From: Streptomyces sp. NBC_00459
Lineage (GTDB): Bacteria; Actinomycetota; Actinomycetes; Streptomycetales; Streptomycetaceae
Assembly (NCBI RefSeq): GCF_036013955.1
Contig: NZ_CP107903.1
Location: forward strand, 1,488,001-1,552,000
Direction of reading: 5' to 3'
DNA length: 64,000 nt
The stretch's first letter is position 1, and each line of letters opens with the position of its first letter. A program made the position numbers and the translations under genes. The notes below the pieces were generated by a model. That model saw only the letters and a list, made by a program, of their open reading frames with translations, had not been told where the DNA came from and did no database searches. Of the stretch, positions 9,842 through 18,072 are shown piece by piece.

Positions 9842-10282
9842 CTACCCGCCTGCGGGCAGATCGGTGCGCGGAGCAGATGCCAGATGCACACCGACACGCT
9901 TCACCAGGAGAGTCATCTCGTAGGCGACCTGACCCACGTCCGAGTCCGCGTCCGAGAGCACGGCCAGGCAGCTGCCGTCGCCGGCCGCCGTCACGAACAG
10001 GAACGCGTCGTCGAGTTCGACGACCGTCTGGCGGACGCTGCCCGCGTCGAAGTGACGCCCCACGCCCTTGGCGAGGCTGTGGAATCCGGAGGCGACGGCG
10101 GCCAGGTGCTCGCTGTCCTCCCGGCTGAGGTCCTTGGAGACCCCGGTGGGCAGTCCGTCACCGGAGAGTACGAGCGCTCTGCGGATACTGGCGACCCGGT
10201 CGACAAGGTCGTCGAGGAGCCAGTTGAGCTCCCCCGACGCCTTGTCGCTCGCGGTCTGGCCGGTCGTCTTTGGTGCGGTCAT
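9842..10282 (-). CDS. cvnB: Conservon roadblock/LC7 protein CvnB
   Basis: 146-aa roadblock/LC7-fold protein with ELNWLLDDLVDRVASIRRAL, VLSGDGLPTGVSKDL and VVELDDAFLFVTAAGDGSCL, as in all CvnB proteins. It is MglB-like and probably regulates the GTPase CvnD. Its ATG (10282) overlaps the cvnA stop as ATGA, indicating translational coupling. Confidence 0.94.
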   Translation of the reverse strand: MTAPKTTGQTASDKASGELNWLLDDLVDRVASIRRALVLSGDGLPTGVSKDLSREDSEHLAAVASGFHSLAKGVGRHFDAGSVRQTVVELDDAFLFVTAAGDGSCLAVLSDADSDVGQVAYEMTLLVKRVGVHLASAPRTDLPAGG

Positions 10283-13200
10283 CGACCGTCCCCCTTACTC
10301 GTTCCTTGCGCTGTGCCGTCCTGGGCGCTGTCGCCCTCGGCGTTCTCGTCACGACCGCGCTGCCAGCCGCGCTGCAGCGAGGCCATGCGGCTGCGGACCT
10401 CGTCGGCGTCGCGGTCGAAGGGGTCGGCCCCGTCCTGGGAACGCGGCTTCGTCCGTTCGGCACGCCGCTCCGGGCCGTCCCTCAACTGCGGGGCCAGATT
10501 GGCCTGTCGTACGCGGCGGGGCAACCCTGCCGTACCGGACGAGGCGGGGTCGGCCGCCGCACCCGGGCGGGAGGCAGTCCCGCCGGAGCCGCCGCGCCGG
10601 TCACGCTGCGGGAGTCCCGGGGCTTCCGGCGAAAGGTCACCGAGGTCGCCCAGGCCCGATTCCGTCCGCCCGCCGGCGCCACGGGCGGGCGCGTCGGGAC
10701 GGCCGCCGACGGATCGGTCTCCGAAGCGCGAGGCAGACAGTTCCGTGCGGTCGGTGAAGCCCCTGGAGCCCGCTGACTCCGTACGGTCGTCGAGCCCCCG
10801 GCCGACGGTTTCCCCTCTGCCCTCCCAGCGCCTCACCGAAGACTCCGTGCGGTCGCCGAAGCCGTCGCCCGGCTCTGTCTCGCGACGGATCGGCGTCTCG
10901 CCCCGGCGGCGGGCCGGGAGCGGAGCCAGCGTGTCGGGGTCCGTCGAACCCACACCTTCCGCGGGATGTTCGTCCGTCGCCGACGGGTGGCGCCGGGGCT
11001 GCTGTTCGGTGACCGGACGGCCGTGGGAGCTGACCAGCTTCGGGGTGCGGCGGCGCGGCAGCGTCACGGGATCTCCCGGCCGACCGACCGGGCCGTCGGG
11101 GGCGGGCGCGCGCCAGCTTCCGGTGGGCTGCTGGTGCTGCTCGCCGGGCAGGTCGCCCGTTTCGCCCGTCGCTCCGGGTATCGAGCGGTGCGGCCGGGAA
11201 AGTGCGCCGTGTTCGCTGTCCTTGTCACCGAAGGAGCCGGGAATGTCGTTGAGGGCGTCCAGGTCGACCGGCGCCTCCAGTTCGACCGGGCCGTCGATGA
11301 GCGAGGCGGGCAGACCGGGGAGGCGCACGGGGGCCGGGGAGAGCGCGGCCCTGCGGCTCCCCTCGAACTCGGCCTCCTTGGAGGGCTGGGCGCGGTCGAG
11401 GCGGAAGCCGATGCCGTTGGTGTCCGGGATGTCGTCGGTGAGAAGTGCGTCGGGGACGAAGACGACGGCCGTGGTGCCACCGTACGGGGACGGCTGGAGG
11501 GAGACCCGGACGTTCTGCCGCTGGGCGAGCCGGCTGACGACGAACAGGCCGAGCCGGTCCGTGTCGGACAGTTCGAACTCCGGTGTCTCGGCGAGCCGCA
11601 GGTTGGCGTCGAGAAGGGCTTCGGCCGCCATGCCCAGGCCCCGGTCGTGGATCTCCAGGGTGAAGCCGTTGGCGACACGTTCACCCAGAACCTGGATGGC
11701 CGTGTGCGGGGGCGAGAACACCGTGGCGTTCTCCAGGAGTTCGGCCACGAGGTGGGTCAGGTCGGCGACGGCCGGGCCGGTGACGGCCATCCGCGGCAGC
11801 CTGCGGACCTCGATGCGCTCGTAGTCCTCGACCTCGGCGACGGCGGCACGTACGACGTCCATCAGCTGGACGGGTTTGCGCCACTGCCGGGAGGGGGCCG
11901 CTCCGGAGAGGATCACCAGGCCTTCGGCGTGCCGGCGCATACGGGTGGTCAGGTGGTCCAGCCGGAACAGGTCGGCGAGTTCGTCGGTGTCCTCGGTCCG
12001 GCGTTCCATGGTGTCGAGCAGGGTGAGCTGCTTGTGCAGCAGGACCTGGCTGCGCCGGGCGAGGTTGACGAAGACCTCCGAGACTCCGGAGCGGAGCTCG
12101 GCCTGTTTGACGGCGGCCTCGACGGCAGCGCGCTGCAGGGTGTTGAGGGCCTGACCGACCTCGCCGATCTCGTTCCTGTCGTACTCCAGACGCGGGACCT
12201 CGGTCTCCACGTCGACCTGTTCACCGGCCGACAGACGGCGCATCACGCTGGGCAGCCGGACGCCGGACGCCTCGTGGGCCTCCAGGCGGAGTTGGCGCAG
12301 GTCGCGGATGAGCGCGCGGCCGATGCGTACGGACAGGAAGAGCGAGACCAGCAGGGCGACCAGTCCGAGGACGCCGGCGACGACGGCCTTGACGATGACG
12401 CCCATCACGACCGGACGGACCCGGTCCTGATAGCGGTCGCCCGACTCGTCGTTGAGTTTGCGGAGGTCGTCGAGGACGTCGCCGGCGGTGGTGTCCCAGC
12501 TCTTCGCCGTGACACCGCGCGGCTTGCCCGACTCGGCGCCGATGGCGGCCTGTTCGGCCACCCGGAGGGGCGCGGTGGAGGCGTTCTTCCAGAACCGCTC
12601 GTAGCGTGCGCGGTCCGTGAGCGGGAGCATCGGCAGGCTGACGTCGTACATGACGGCGCGCTGCGCCACGAGGTCGGAGATGTCACGGGATTCGTCGCGG
12701 GTGAGTGTGCCGACGACCAGGGCCGAGCCGAGCAGGGCGTCCTCGCGGGAGAGGAGTTCGCGGGCCCGGGCGGTGTTGACGAGGGCGCGGGCCTGCTTGT
12801 CCATCTCCAGGTTGTCGATGATGTGCAGGTTACCGAGCAGCACGTAACAGGGGTCGACCAGGTTGTTGTAGAGGTTCAGGGCCTGGATCCGGGTGACGGT
12901 GCCTTCCTCGACGCTGCGGCGCAGCGGACCGATGCCGTCGAACGCCTCCAGGACGGCGGTGAGCCGCTCGCTGTCGCTGTCGCTGATCGAGTTGCGCACG
13001 CTGGACTTGTCGGCGTTGGCGCGGATCTTGTCGATGACGTCGTCGGTCGCGGTGCGACTGCGCCGAAGGGCCGCCAGCGCATCGGAGGCACGGGGATCGG
13101 CGAGATAGACGAGGGTCTGGCGCCGCTCCTGCTGAAGTACGCGTACAGCGTCCTCAGTGGGGTAGCTGACCTTCTCCACGATCGACGACACATTGAACAA

Positions 13201-13320
13201 CTCGGCCGCCTCACGCCCCGTGAGCACGGTGGCGAAGCCCCAGATCGCGGTGAGGGACACCAGCGGCACGAGAAGCAGCGCCACGATCTTCCGGCGGATG
13301 GACTTCCCGCGAAAGCGCAT
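10279..13320 (-). CDS. cvnA: Conservon sensor histidine kinase-like protein CvnA
   Basis: 1013-aa membrane protein from ATG 13320, chosen for the GGGGGAGG just upstream; a GTG 39 nt further out is weaker. It has TM1 (about residues 13-33), an extracellular nitrate/nitrite-sensing-like helical domain (35-300), TM2 (305-331), a HAMP-like linker, the LDHLTTRMRRHAE block (about 455) and a HATPase_c domain (ELLENATVFSP at about 527, DRGLGM at about 559). A long, disordered, Arg/Pro-rich C-terminal tail (about 650-1013) follows. It starts the conservon operon and is the likely input sensor. Confidence 0.93.
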   Translation of the reverse strand: MRFRGKSIRRKIVALLLVPLVSLTAIWGFATVLTGREAAELFNVSSIVEKVSYPTEDAVRVLQQERRQTLVYLADPRASDALAALRRSRTATDDVIDKIRANADKSSVRNSISDSDSERLTAVLEAFDGIGPLRRSVEEGTVTRIQALNLYNNLVDPCYVLLGNLHIIDNLEMDKQARALVNTARARELLSREDALLGSALVVGTLTRDESRDISDLVAQRAVMYDVSLPMLPLTDRARYERFWKNASTAPLRVAEQAAIGAESGKPRGVTAKSWDTTAGDVLDDLRKLNDESGDRYQDRVRPVVMGVIVKAVVAGVLGLVALLVSLFLSVRIGRALIRDLRQLRLEAHEASGVRLPSVMRRLSAGEQVDVETEVPRLEYDRNEIGEVGQALNTLQRAAVEAAVKQAELRSGVSEVFVNLARRSQVLLHKQLTLLDTMERRTEDTDELADLFRLDHLTTRMRRHAEGLVILSGAAPSRQWRKPVQLMDVVRAAVAEVEDYERIEVRRLPRMAVTGPAVADLTHLVAELLENATVFSPPHTAIQVLGERVANGFTLEIHDRGLGMAAEALLDANLRLAETPEFELSDTDRLGLFVVSRLAQRQNVRVSLQPSPYGGTTAVVFVPDALLTDDIPDTNGIGFRLDRAQPSKEAEFEGSRRAALSPAPVRLPGLPASLIDGPVELEAPVDLDALNDIPGSFGDKDSEHGALSRPHRSIPGATGETGDLPGEQHQQPTGSWRAPAPDGPVGRPGDPVTLPRRRTPKLVSSHGRPVTEQQPRRHPSATDEHPAEGVGSTDPDTLAPLPARRRGETPIRRETEPGDGFGDRTESSVRRWEGRGETVGRGLDDRTESAGSRGFTDRTELSASRFGDRSVGGRPDAPARGAGGRTESGLGDLGDLSPEAPGLPQRDRRGGSGGTASRPGAAADPASSGTAGLPRRVRQANLAPQLRDGPERRAERTKPRSQDGADPFDRDADEVRSRMASLQRGWQRGRDENAEGDSAQDGTAQGTSKGDGR

Positions 13321-13737
13321 GGCCTCCCCCAGCTCGCCCCCGTCGACGCGGGGGTACACATGTGCGTCAATAATCGGCGTGAGCCTACTACTGACCCACA
13401 GATAACTCGAAGACCTGTCTGAGGGTTGAACTACCGTGCTCAGGGCGAGACATGGCGAGTTGTCCGATCATTACGGGAGATTGCCTCCTGGAATCGGGCA
13501 TCGACCTCGCGACGACAACCGTCGGCCAACTTGGCTGTTTGGCTGGATTTTTGCTTTCGACGGGAATCTTCGAGACATGCCGATCGTCTTTGTACACAGG
13601 AGATGGGTGGCGGAACCGTCAGCAGGGTCCGCATCCCGCGTCCAGGCCGCGTAAAACAGCGTAAGCCGGGCAACCACTGGGGAGCCGGTGTCACCGACAT
13701 CGGGACGGGCGGTCTGCTGGGCGGTGGGGAGTGACAC
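13321..13737. other. Divergent promoter region cvnA / membrane protein
   Basis: 417 bp between divergent genes, with a noticeably more AT-rich stretch near 13530-13600. An ECF-like promoter word pair lies at 13563-13588. No convincing gene was found. Confidence 0.6.
13563..13588 (+). promoter_or_regulatory. Possible ECF-sigma promoter (GGAAT-N18-GTC)
   Basis: GGAAT at 13563-13567, an 18-nt spacer and GTC at 13586-13588. The -35 element and spacing equal the SigR-type consensus GGAAT-N18-GTT, with one mismatch in the -10. It lies about 150 bp upstream of the membrane protein at 13738. Weak evidence on sequence alone. Confidence 0.3.
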
Positions 13738-14328
13738 GTGATGGGCACGGCGGAACGACGCGAAGCGCTCGGGAACGGCGTTGCGGTTGCGGCACCCTTG
13801 GAGGTGCCCAGGAGCGTCAGGAGTATCAGCACGGGCCAGGACGTGGGCGGTGGCGGTGACGACACCGGACCGTCCTCCACCTCCAACCCCGTGAAGCAAC
13901 TCCCCACGCCGGTCAGGGCGGAGGCACAGCCCTCCTACCGACAGCTGTGGGTCGAGGAGCCCGCGCGTCGGCGCCGGCTGCCCGACCCGGTGCGTACGGC
14001 GGCGGTGCGGGCGGTGCTCATCATCTCGGTCACGCTGATCCAGGCGATGGTGGCCTTCCTGTCCACGCTGGCCGGTTCCTGGCTGGCTTTCCCGATGGTG
14101 ATCAGCAGTGTGGCCAGCACGGTGGTGGCCACTTGGGCCGCACTCGACGTGTGGGTGACGCGCCAGGTCTGGCGCCAGCGCAACGGCGTGGTGTCGACCC
14201 CCAGCAGCACGGCGCGGGCGCTGCGACGCGAGCGCCGCAAGGCGCGACGAATCGCTCGGGCCACCACCCGGACCCAGGAGCGCATACGCAGGCAGGGCGG
14301 CGGGTCCGGGCAGCTGTCGCACCTCTGA
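13738..14328 (+). CDS. Conserved membrane protein of unknown function
   Basis: 196-aa protein beginning with adjacent GTG (13738) and ATG (13741) codons, both served by GGGGAG at 13726. The N-terminal 80 residues look disordered. One long hydrophobic region at about residues 90-135 (VRAVLIISVTLIQAMVAFLS and following) probably forms two helices. The C-terminus is strongly basic (ALRRERRKARRIARATTRTQ), suggesting a cytoplasmic nucleic-acid or lipid-contacting tail. It is divergent from cvnA. No function is recognised. Confidence 0.72.
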   Translation: MMGTAERREALGNGVAVAAPLEVPRSVRSISTGQDVGGGGDDTGPSSTSNPVKQLPTPVRAEAQPSYRQLWVEEPARRRRLPDPVRTAAVRAVLIISVTLIQAMVAFLSTLAGSWLAFPMVISSVASTVVATWAALDVWVTRQVWRQRNGVVSTPSSTARALRRERRKARRIARATTRTQERIRRQGGGSGQLSHL

Positions 14329-14889
14329 GGACCCTGGACGGTCAGGACCCTCACAAGCGCACACCCTGGGCCATGAACAGCCCCGCGCGTTCGGGGAGGA
14401 CCAGTCACAGCCGGGCACCCACCGAGGTGGGGCTCGGCCGGGCTGGGCCGTACGAATGAGCGCGGGCGGCCGGCCGCAGGGCATCGCGTCATCCTCCGCC
14501 ACCACCGCCACCACGCCGGTCCGACGCCGCCTTGGCCGCCATGGCCGCCATGGCGAACGCCGCTCCCGGGCGCTTCGGCTCCCCCTGCGGGTTTCGTCTC
14601 ACCACCCGTCCGACGGAACCCGTGACGTACCCCCGAGCAGTTGATCGAACACATTTCCGACCATCGCGGCCATTTACGACCTCCGATGGCATCGCGGACG
14701 CACCGGAACGGTGGTGTGCTGGGTGCCGGACGAGGGGTTCGCAGGCGGAACCCTCCCCGGCCGCGGCGCGCCGCCGAGCACTCAATCGGCTGTGTCGAAG
14801 ATCACATTCAGCATGAACCATCTTCGGCCGGAAAGGCGCACAACCGGAAGGGCGTCTTCAGCACGGCGCCGACCAGGAGGAACGAGAAC
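14329..14889. other. Intergenic region upstream of betB
   Basis: 561 bp with no supported gene. It contains a short 9-bp direct repeat (GCCGCCATG twice near 14536-14553) and an inverted repeat just before betB at 14796-14826. The promoter of the choline operon should lie here. Confidence 0.5.
14796..14826. promoter_or_regulatory. Inverted repeat upstream of betB (possible operator)
   Basis: CGAAGAT (14796-14802) and ATCTTCG (14820-14826), 7-bp arms separated by 17 nt, about 65 bp upstream of the betB start. The position suits a regulator site. No regulator gene is adjacent. Confidence 0.3.
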
Positions 14890-16350
14890 ATGCCCGAACT
14901 CTTCATCGGCGGTACCTGGAGATCCGCGCTCGACGAGCGCACCCGCGAGATCCGTTGCCCTGCCGACGGCTCCCTGGTCGGTGTCGTCGACGAAGCGGGC
15001 GGCAAGGACACGGTGGAGGCCATCAGCGCCGCCCGCCGCGCCTTCGACGAGGGCCCCTGGCCGGGTACGCCGGCCGCCGAGCGCGGCGACCTGCTGCTGC
15101 GGGTCGCCGACCTCATGGTCCGCGACAAGGACGAGCTGGCCCGCGCGGAGTCCCTCGACACCGGGAAACGACTGGTGGAGAGCGCGTACGACATCGACGA
15201 CATCGTCAACTGCTTCCGTTACTTCGGCCGGCTGGCGGCGAACGAGACCGGACGTGTCATCGACACCGGCTCACCGAGCGTGGACAGCCGGGTCGTCTAC
15301 GAGCCGGTCGGTGTCTGCGCGCTGATCACCCCATGGAACTATCCGCTCCTCCAGACCGCGTGGAAGGTCGCCCCGGCGCTGGCGGCCGGGAACACCTTCG
15401 TCCTCAAGCCGAGCGAGCTGACCCCGCACACCGCGATCCACCTGATGCGGCTCCTGGACGAGGCCGGACTGCCGGCAGGCGTGGCCAACCTCGTCCTCGG
15501 CGCCGGTCCCGAGGCGGGCGCGCCGCTCGGCGACCACCCTGACGTCGACCTCCTCTCCTTCACGGGCGGACTCCAGACCGGCCGCCGGCTCATGGCCGCC
15601 GCGGCCGGAACCGTGAAGAAGGTCGCTCTCGAACTCGGCGGCAAGAACCCCAACATCGTGTTCGCCGACGCCGACTTCGACACGGCCGTCGACATGGCGC
15701 TCACCGCCGTGTTCCTGCACTCCGGGCAGGTCTGCTCGGCCGGGGCCCGGCTGCTGGTGGAGGACCCCCTGCACGACCGGTTCGTCGACGAGGTCGTCCG
15801 GCGGGCCCAACTGATCCGGCTCGGCGGCCCGTTCGACGAAGAGGCCCAGACCGGCCCGCTGATCTCCGAGGCGCATCGCGCGAAGGTCGAGGCGTATGTC
15901 GCCCAGGGCCTGGCCGAGGGTGCCGTGCTGCGGTGCGGCGGGGCACGTCCCGAAGGGCTCGACGAGGGCTTCTACTACCCGCCGACGGTCCTCGACGAGT
16001 GCGATGCCCGGATGACCGTCGTACAGGAGGAGTCGTTCGGTCCGGTGCTCACCGTGGAGCGGTTCACGGACGAGGCGGAGGCGATCCGGCTCGCCAACGA
16101 CACGGTGTACGGGCTCGCCGGCGGCGTCTTCACCACCGACCAGGCCAAGGCGCAGCGGGTCGCGGCCCGGCTGCGGATCGGCACGGTGTGGATCAACGAC
16201 TACCACCCGTACGTCCCCCAGGCGGAGTGGGGCGGCTTCAAGCAGTCCGGCTTCGGCCGCGAGCTCGGACCGTCGGGACTCGCCGAGTACCGCGAGGCGA
16301 AGCACATCTACCGGAACACCGATCCTTCGCCGCAGGGCTGGTTCGCCTGA
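14890..16350 (+). CDS. betB: Betaine aldehyde dehydrogenase (ALDH superfamily)
   Basis: 486-aa NAD(P)-dependent aldehyde dehydrogenase, full length, from ATG 14890 behind AGGAGG. Catalytic elements are the cofactor-pocket TPWNYPLLQTAWKVAPALAA, FTGG, general base E248 in ALELGGKNPN and nucleophile C282 in GQVCSAG. The first gene of a cluster with an APC permease and a choline oxidase, it most likely oxidises betaine aldehyde to the osmoprotectant glycine betaine. ALDH substrate is set here by context more than by sequence; an aminoaldehyde substrate remains possible. Confidence 0.85.
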   Translation: MPELFIGGTWRSALDERTREIRCPADGSLVGVVDEAGGKDTVEAISAARRAFDEGPWPGTPAAERGDLLLRVADLMVRDKDELARAESLDTGKRLVESAYDIDDIVNCFRYFGRLAANETGRVIDTGSPSVDSRVVYEPVGVCALITPWNYPLLQTAWKVAPALAAGNTFVLKPSELTPHTAIHLMRLLDEAGLPAGVANLVLGAGPEAGAPLGDHPDVDLLSFTGGLQTGRRLMAAAAGTVKKVALELGGKNPNIVFADADFDTAVDMALTAVFLHSGQVCSAGARLLVEDPLHDRFVDEVVRRAQLIRLGGPFDEEAQTGPLISEAHRAKVEAYVAQGLAEGAVLRCGGARPEGLDEGFYYPPTVLDECDARMTVVQEESFGPVLTVERFTDEAEAIRLANDTVYGLAGGVFTTDQAKAQRVAARLRIGTVWINDYHPYVPQAEWGGFKQSGFGRELGPSGLAEYREAKHIYRNTDPSPQGWFA

Positions 16351-16484
16351 CACCCCTTGTGCTCCCTGCCCACGTCATTTGTGCGTCATTCCCCTTGTCT
16401 ACGTCCTGAATGTGCGCCCCCATTGATCCCGGCACCCGCAACGAGCCGCTCCCTCCCACTCCCCGGTCCCCAAGGAGTCCGCTC

Positions 16485-18056
16485 ATGGCAACCACCGACC
16501 AGCCGACAGGCCCAGGGCATACGGACGACGCCGAACTCGCCGAGTTCGGATACAAGCCCGAGCTCAAGCGCACCCTCGGCAACTTCCACACCTTCGCGGC
16601 CGGGATCAGCTACATCTCGATCCTGACCGGCACCTTCCAGCTGTTCTACTTCGGCTACGGCAGCGGCGGCCCCGCCTACTGGTGGTCGTGGCCGATGGTG
16701 TTCGTCGGCCAGTTCATGGTCGCGCTCTGTTTCGCGGAGCTGGCCGCCCGCTACCCCGTGGCGGGCTCGGTCTACAACTGGTCGAAGAAGATCGGCAACC
16801 CGCACCTGGGCTGGCTGGCCGGCTGGATGATGCTGATCGCCTCGATCGTGTCGATCGCGGCGGTGGCCCTCGCCTACCAGCTCACGCTGCCGCAGATCTC
16901 CGACGTGTTCCAGATCGTCGGGGACGGCACCGGCAAGTACGACGTGGCGACCAACGCGGTGATCCTGGCCACCGTGCTGATCCTGTTCACGACCGTGGTG
17001 AACGCCTTCGGCGTCAAGCTGATGGCCACGATCAACACGGCGGGTGTCTTCATCGAGCTCGTCGCCACGGTCGTACTGATCGTCCTGTTCGCCGTGCACA
17101 TCACCCGCGGCCCGCAGGTGGTACTGGAGACGAACGGCACGGGCTCGGGCCACGGAGCCGGCTACCTCGGCGCGTTCCTGGTGGCCTCGCTGGCATCGGC
17201 GTACGTCATGTACGGCTTCGACACCGCCGCCTCGCTCGGTGAGGAGTCCCGCGACCCGTCCCGGAACGCGCCACGCGCCATCATCCGGGCGATCGTCGCC
17301 TCCTTCGTCCTCGGCGGTCTGATCCTCCTCCTCGCACTGATGAGCGTCTCCAGCCTCAAGGGCAAGGAGCTGTCCACGGACGGTCTGCAGTACGTCGTGC
17401 TCGACGTGCTCGGGCCGACGGCCGGCAAGGCGATGCTGTGGTGCGTGCTGATCGCGGTCACCGTCTGCGCGCTGGCCGTGCACACGGCGGCGATCCGGCT
17501 GGCGTTCGCGATGGCCCGCGACAACAACCTGCCCGCTTCCTCACTCCTCGCGAAGGTCAGCCCACGCTTCCAGACGCCGGTGCTGCCCGCCGTGATCGTC
17601 GGTGTGCTGGCCCTGGCGATCCTGGTGGTCAACATCCGCCAGCCGCAGATCTTCACCGTGGTCACCAGCATCGGCATCATCATGATCTACCTCGCCTATC
17701 TGGGCGTGACCGGACCCATGCTGGTGGCACGGCTGCGCGGCAAGTGGCAGCCGGCCGGCGACGGCAAGTTCTCGCTGGGCCGCTGGGGGCTGCTCGTCAA
17801 CATCGGGGCCGTGATCTGGGGCGGCGCCATGACCATCAACCTGATCTGGCCGCGGGCCTCGGTCTACAACGCCACCGCCCCCTTCCACTGGTACCTCCAG
17901 TGGGGCGCCGTGCTGTTCGTCGCGGTCATCGCGGGTGGCGGCTTCGCCTACTACTGGTTCGTCCAGCGACACCGGACGGGTGTGCTGGCCGGACACCGAC
18001 TTGAAGAGAACCCGGCCTCGCCGGCCGCTCCCCTCGCGGCACCGGCGGCCGACTGA
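16485..18056 (+). CDS. APC-family amino acid/amine permease (possibly choline uptake)
   Basis: 523-aa integral membrane transporter of the APC superfamily, start ATG 16485 behind AAGGAG. About 12 hydrophobic segments are visible, with the family-typical N-terminal block YKPELKRTLGNFHTFAAGIS and the conserved YGFDTAASLGEESRDPSRNA loop, as in GABA/amine permeases. Lying between betB and choline oxidase (134 bp after one, 16 bp before the other), it probably imports choline or a related amine. Known bacterial choline importers are mostly BCCT or ABC systems, so an APC carrier here is noteworthy. The substrate is inferred only. Confidence 0.85.
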   Translation: MATTDQPTGPGHTDDAELAEFGYKPELKRTLGNFHTFAAGISYISILTGTFQLFYFGYGSGGPAYWWSWPMVFVGQFMVALCFAELAARYPVAGSVYNWSKKIGNPHLGWLAGWMMLIASIVSIAAVALAYQLTLPQISDVFQIVGDGTGKYDVATNAVILATVLILFTTVVNAFGVKLMATINTAGVFIELVATVVLIVLFAVHITRGPQVVLETNGTGSGHGAGYLGAFLVASLASAYVMYGFDTAASLGEESRDPSRNAPRAIIRAIVASFVLGGLILLLALMSVSSLKGKELSTDGLQYVVLDVLGPTAGKAMLWCVLIAVTVCALAVHTAAIRLAFAMARDNNLPASSLLAKVSPRFQTPVLPAVIVGVLALAILVVNIRQPQIFTVVTSIGIIMIYLAYLGVTGPMLVARLRGKWQPAGDGKFSLGRWGLLVNIGAVIWGGAMTINLIWPRASVYNATAPFHWYLQWGAVLFVAVIAGGGFAYYWFVQRHRTGVLAGHRLEENPASPAAPLAAPAAD

Positions 18057-18072
18057 AGGAGGTCGACCTCTC

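Noticed and set aside
10966..13422. 818-codon plus-strand frame opposite cvnA
   Set aside because: Antisense shadow of a clear conservon kinase gene.
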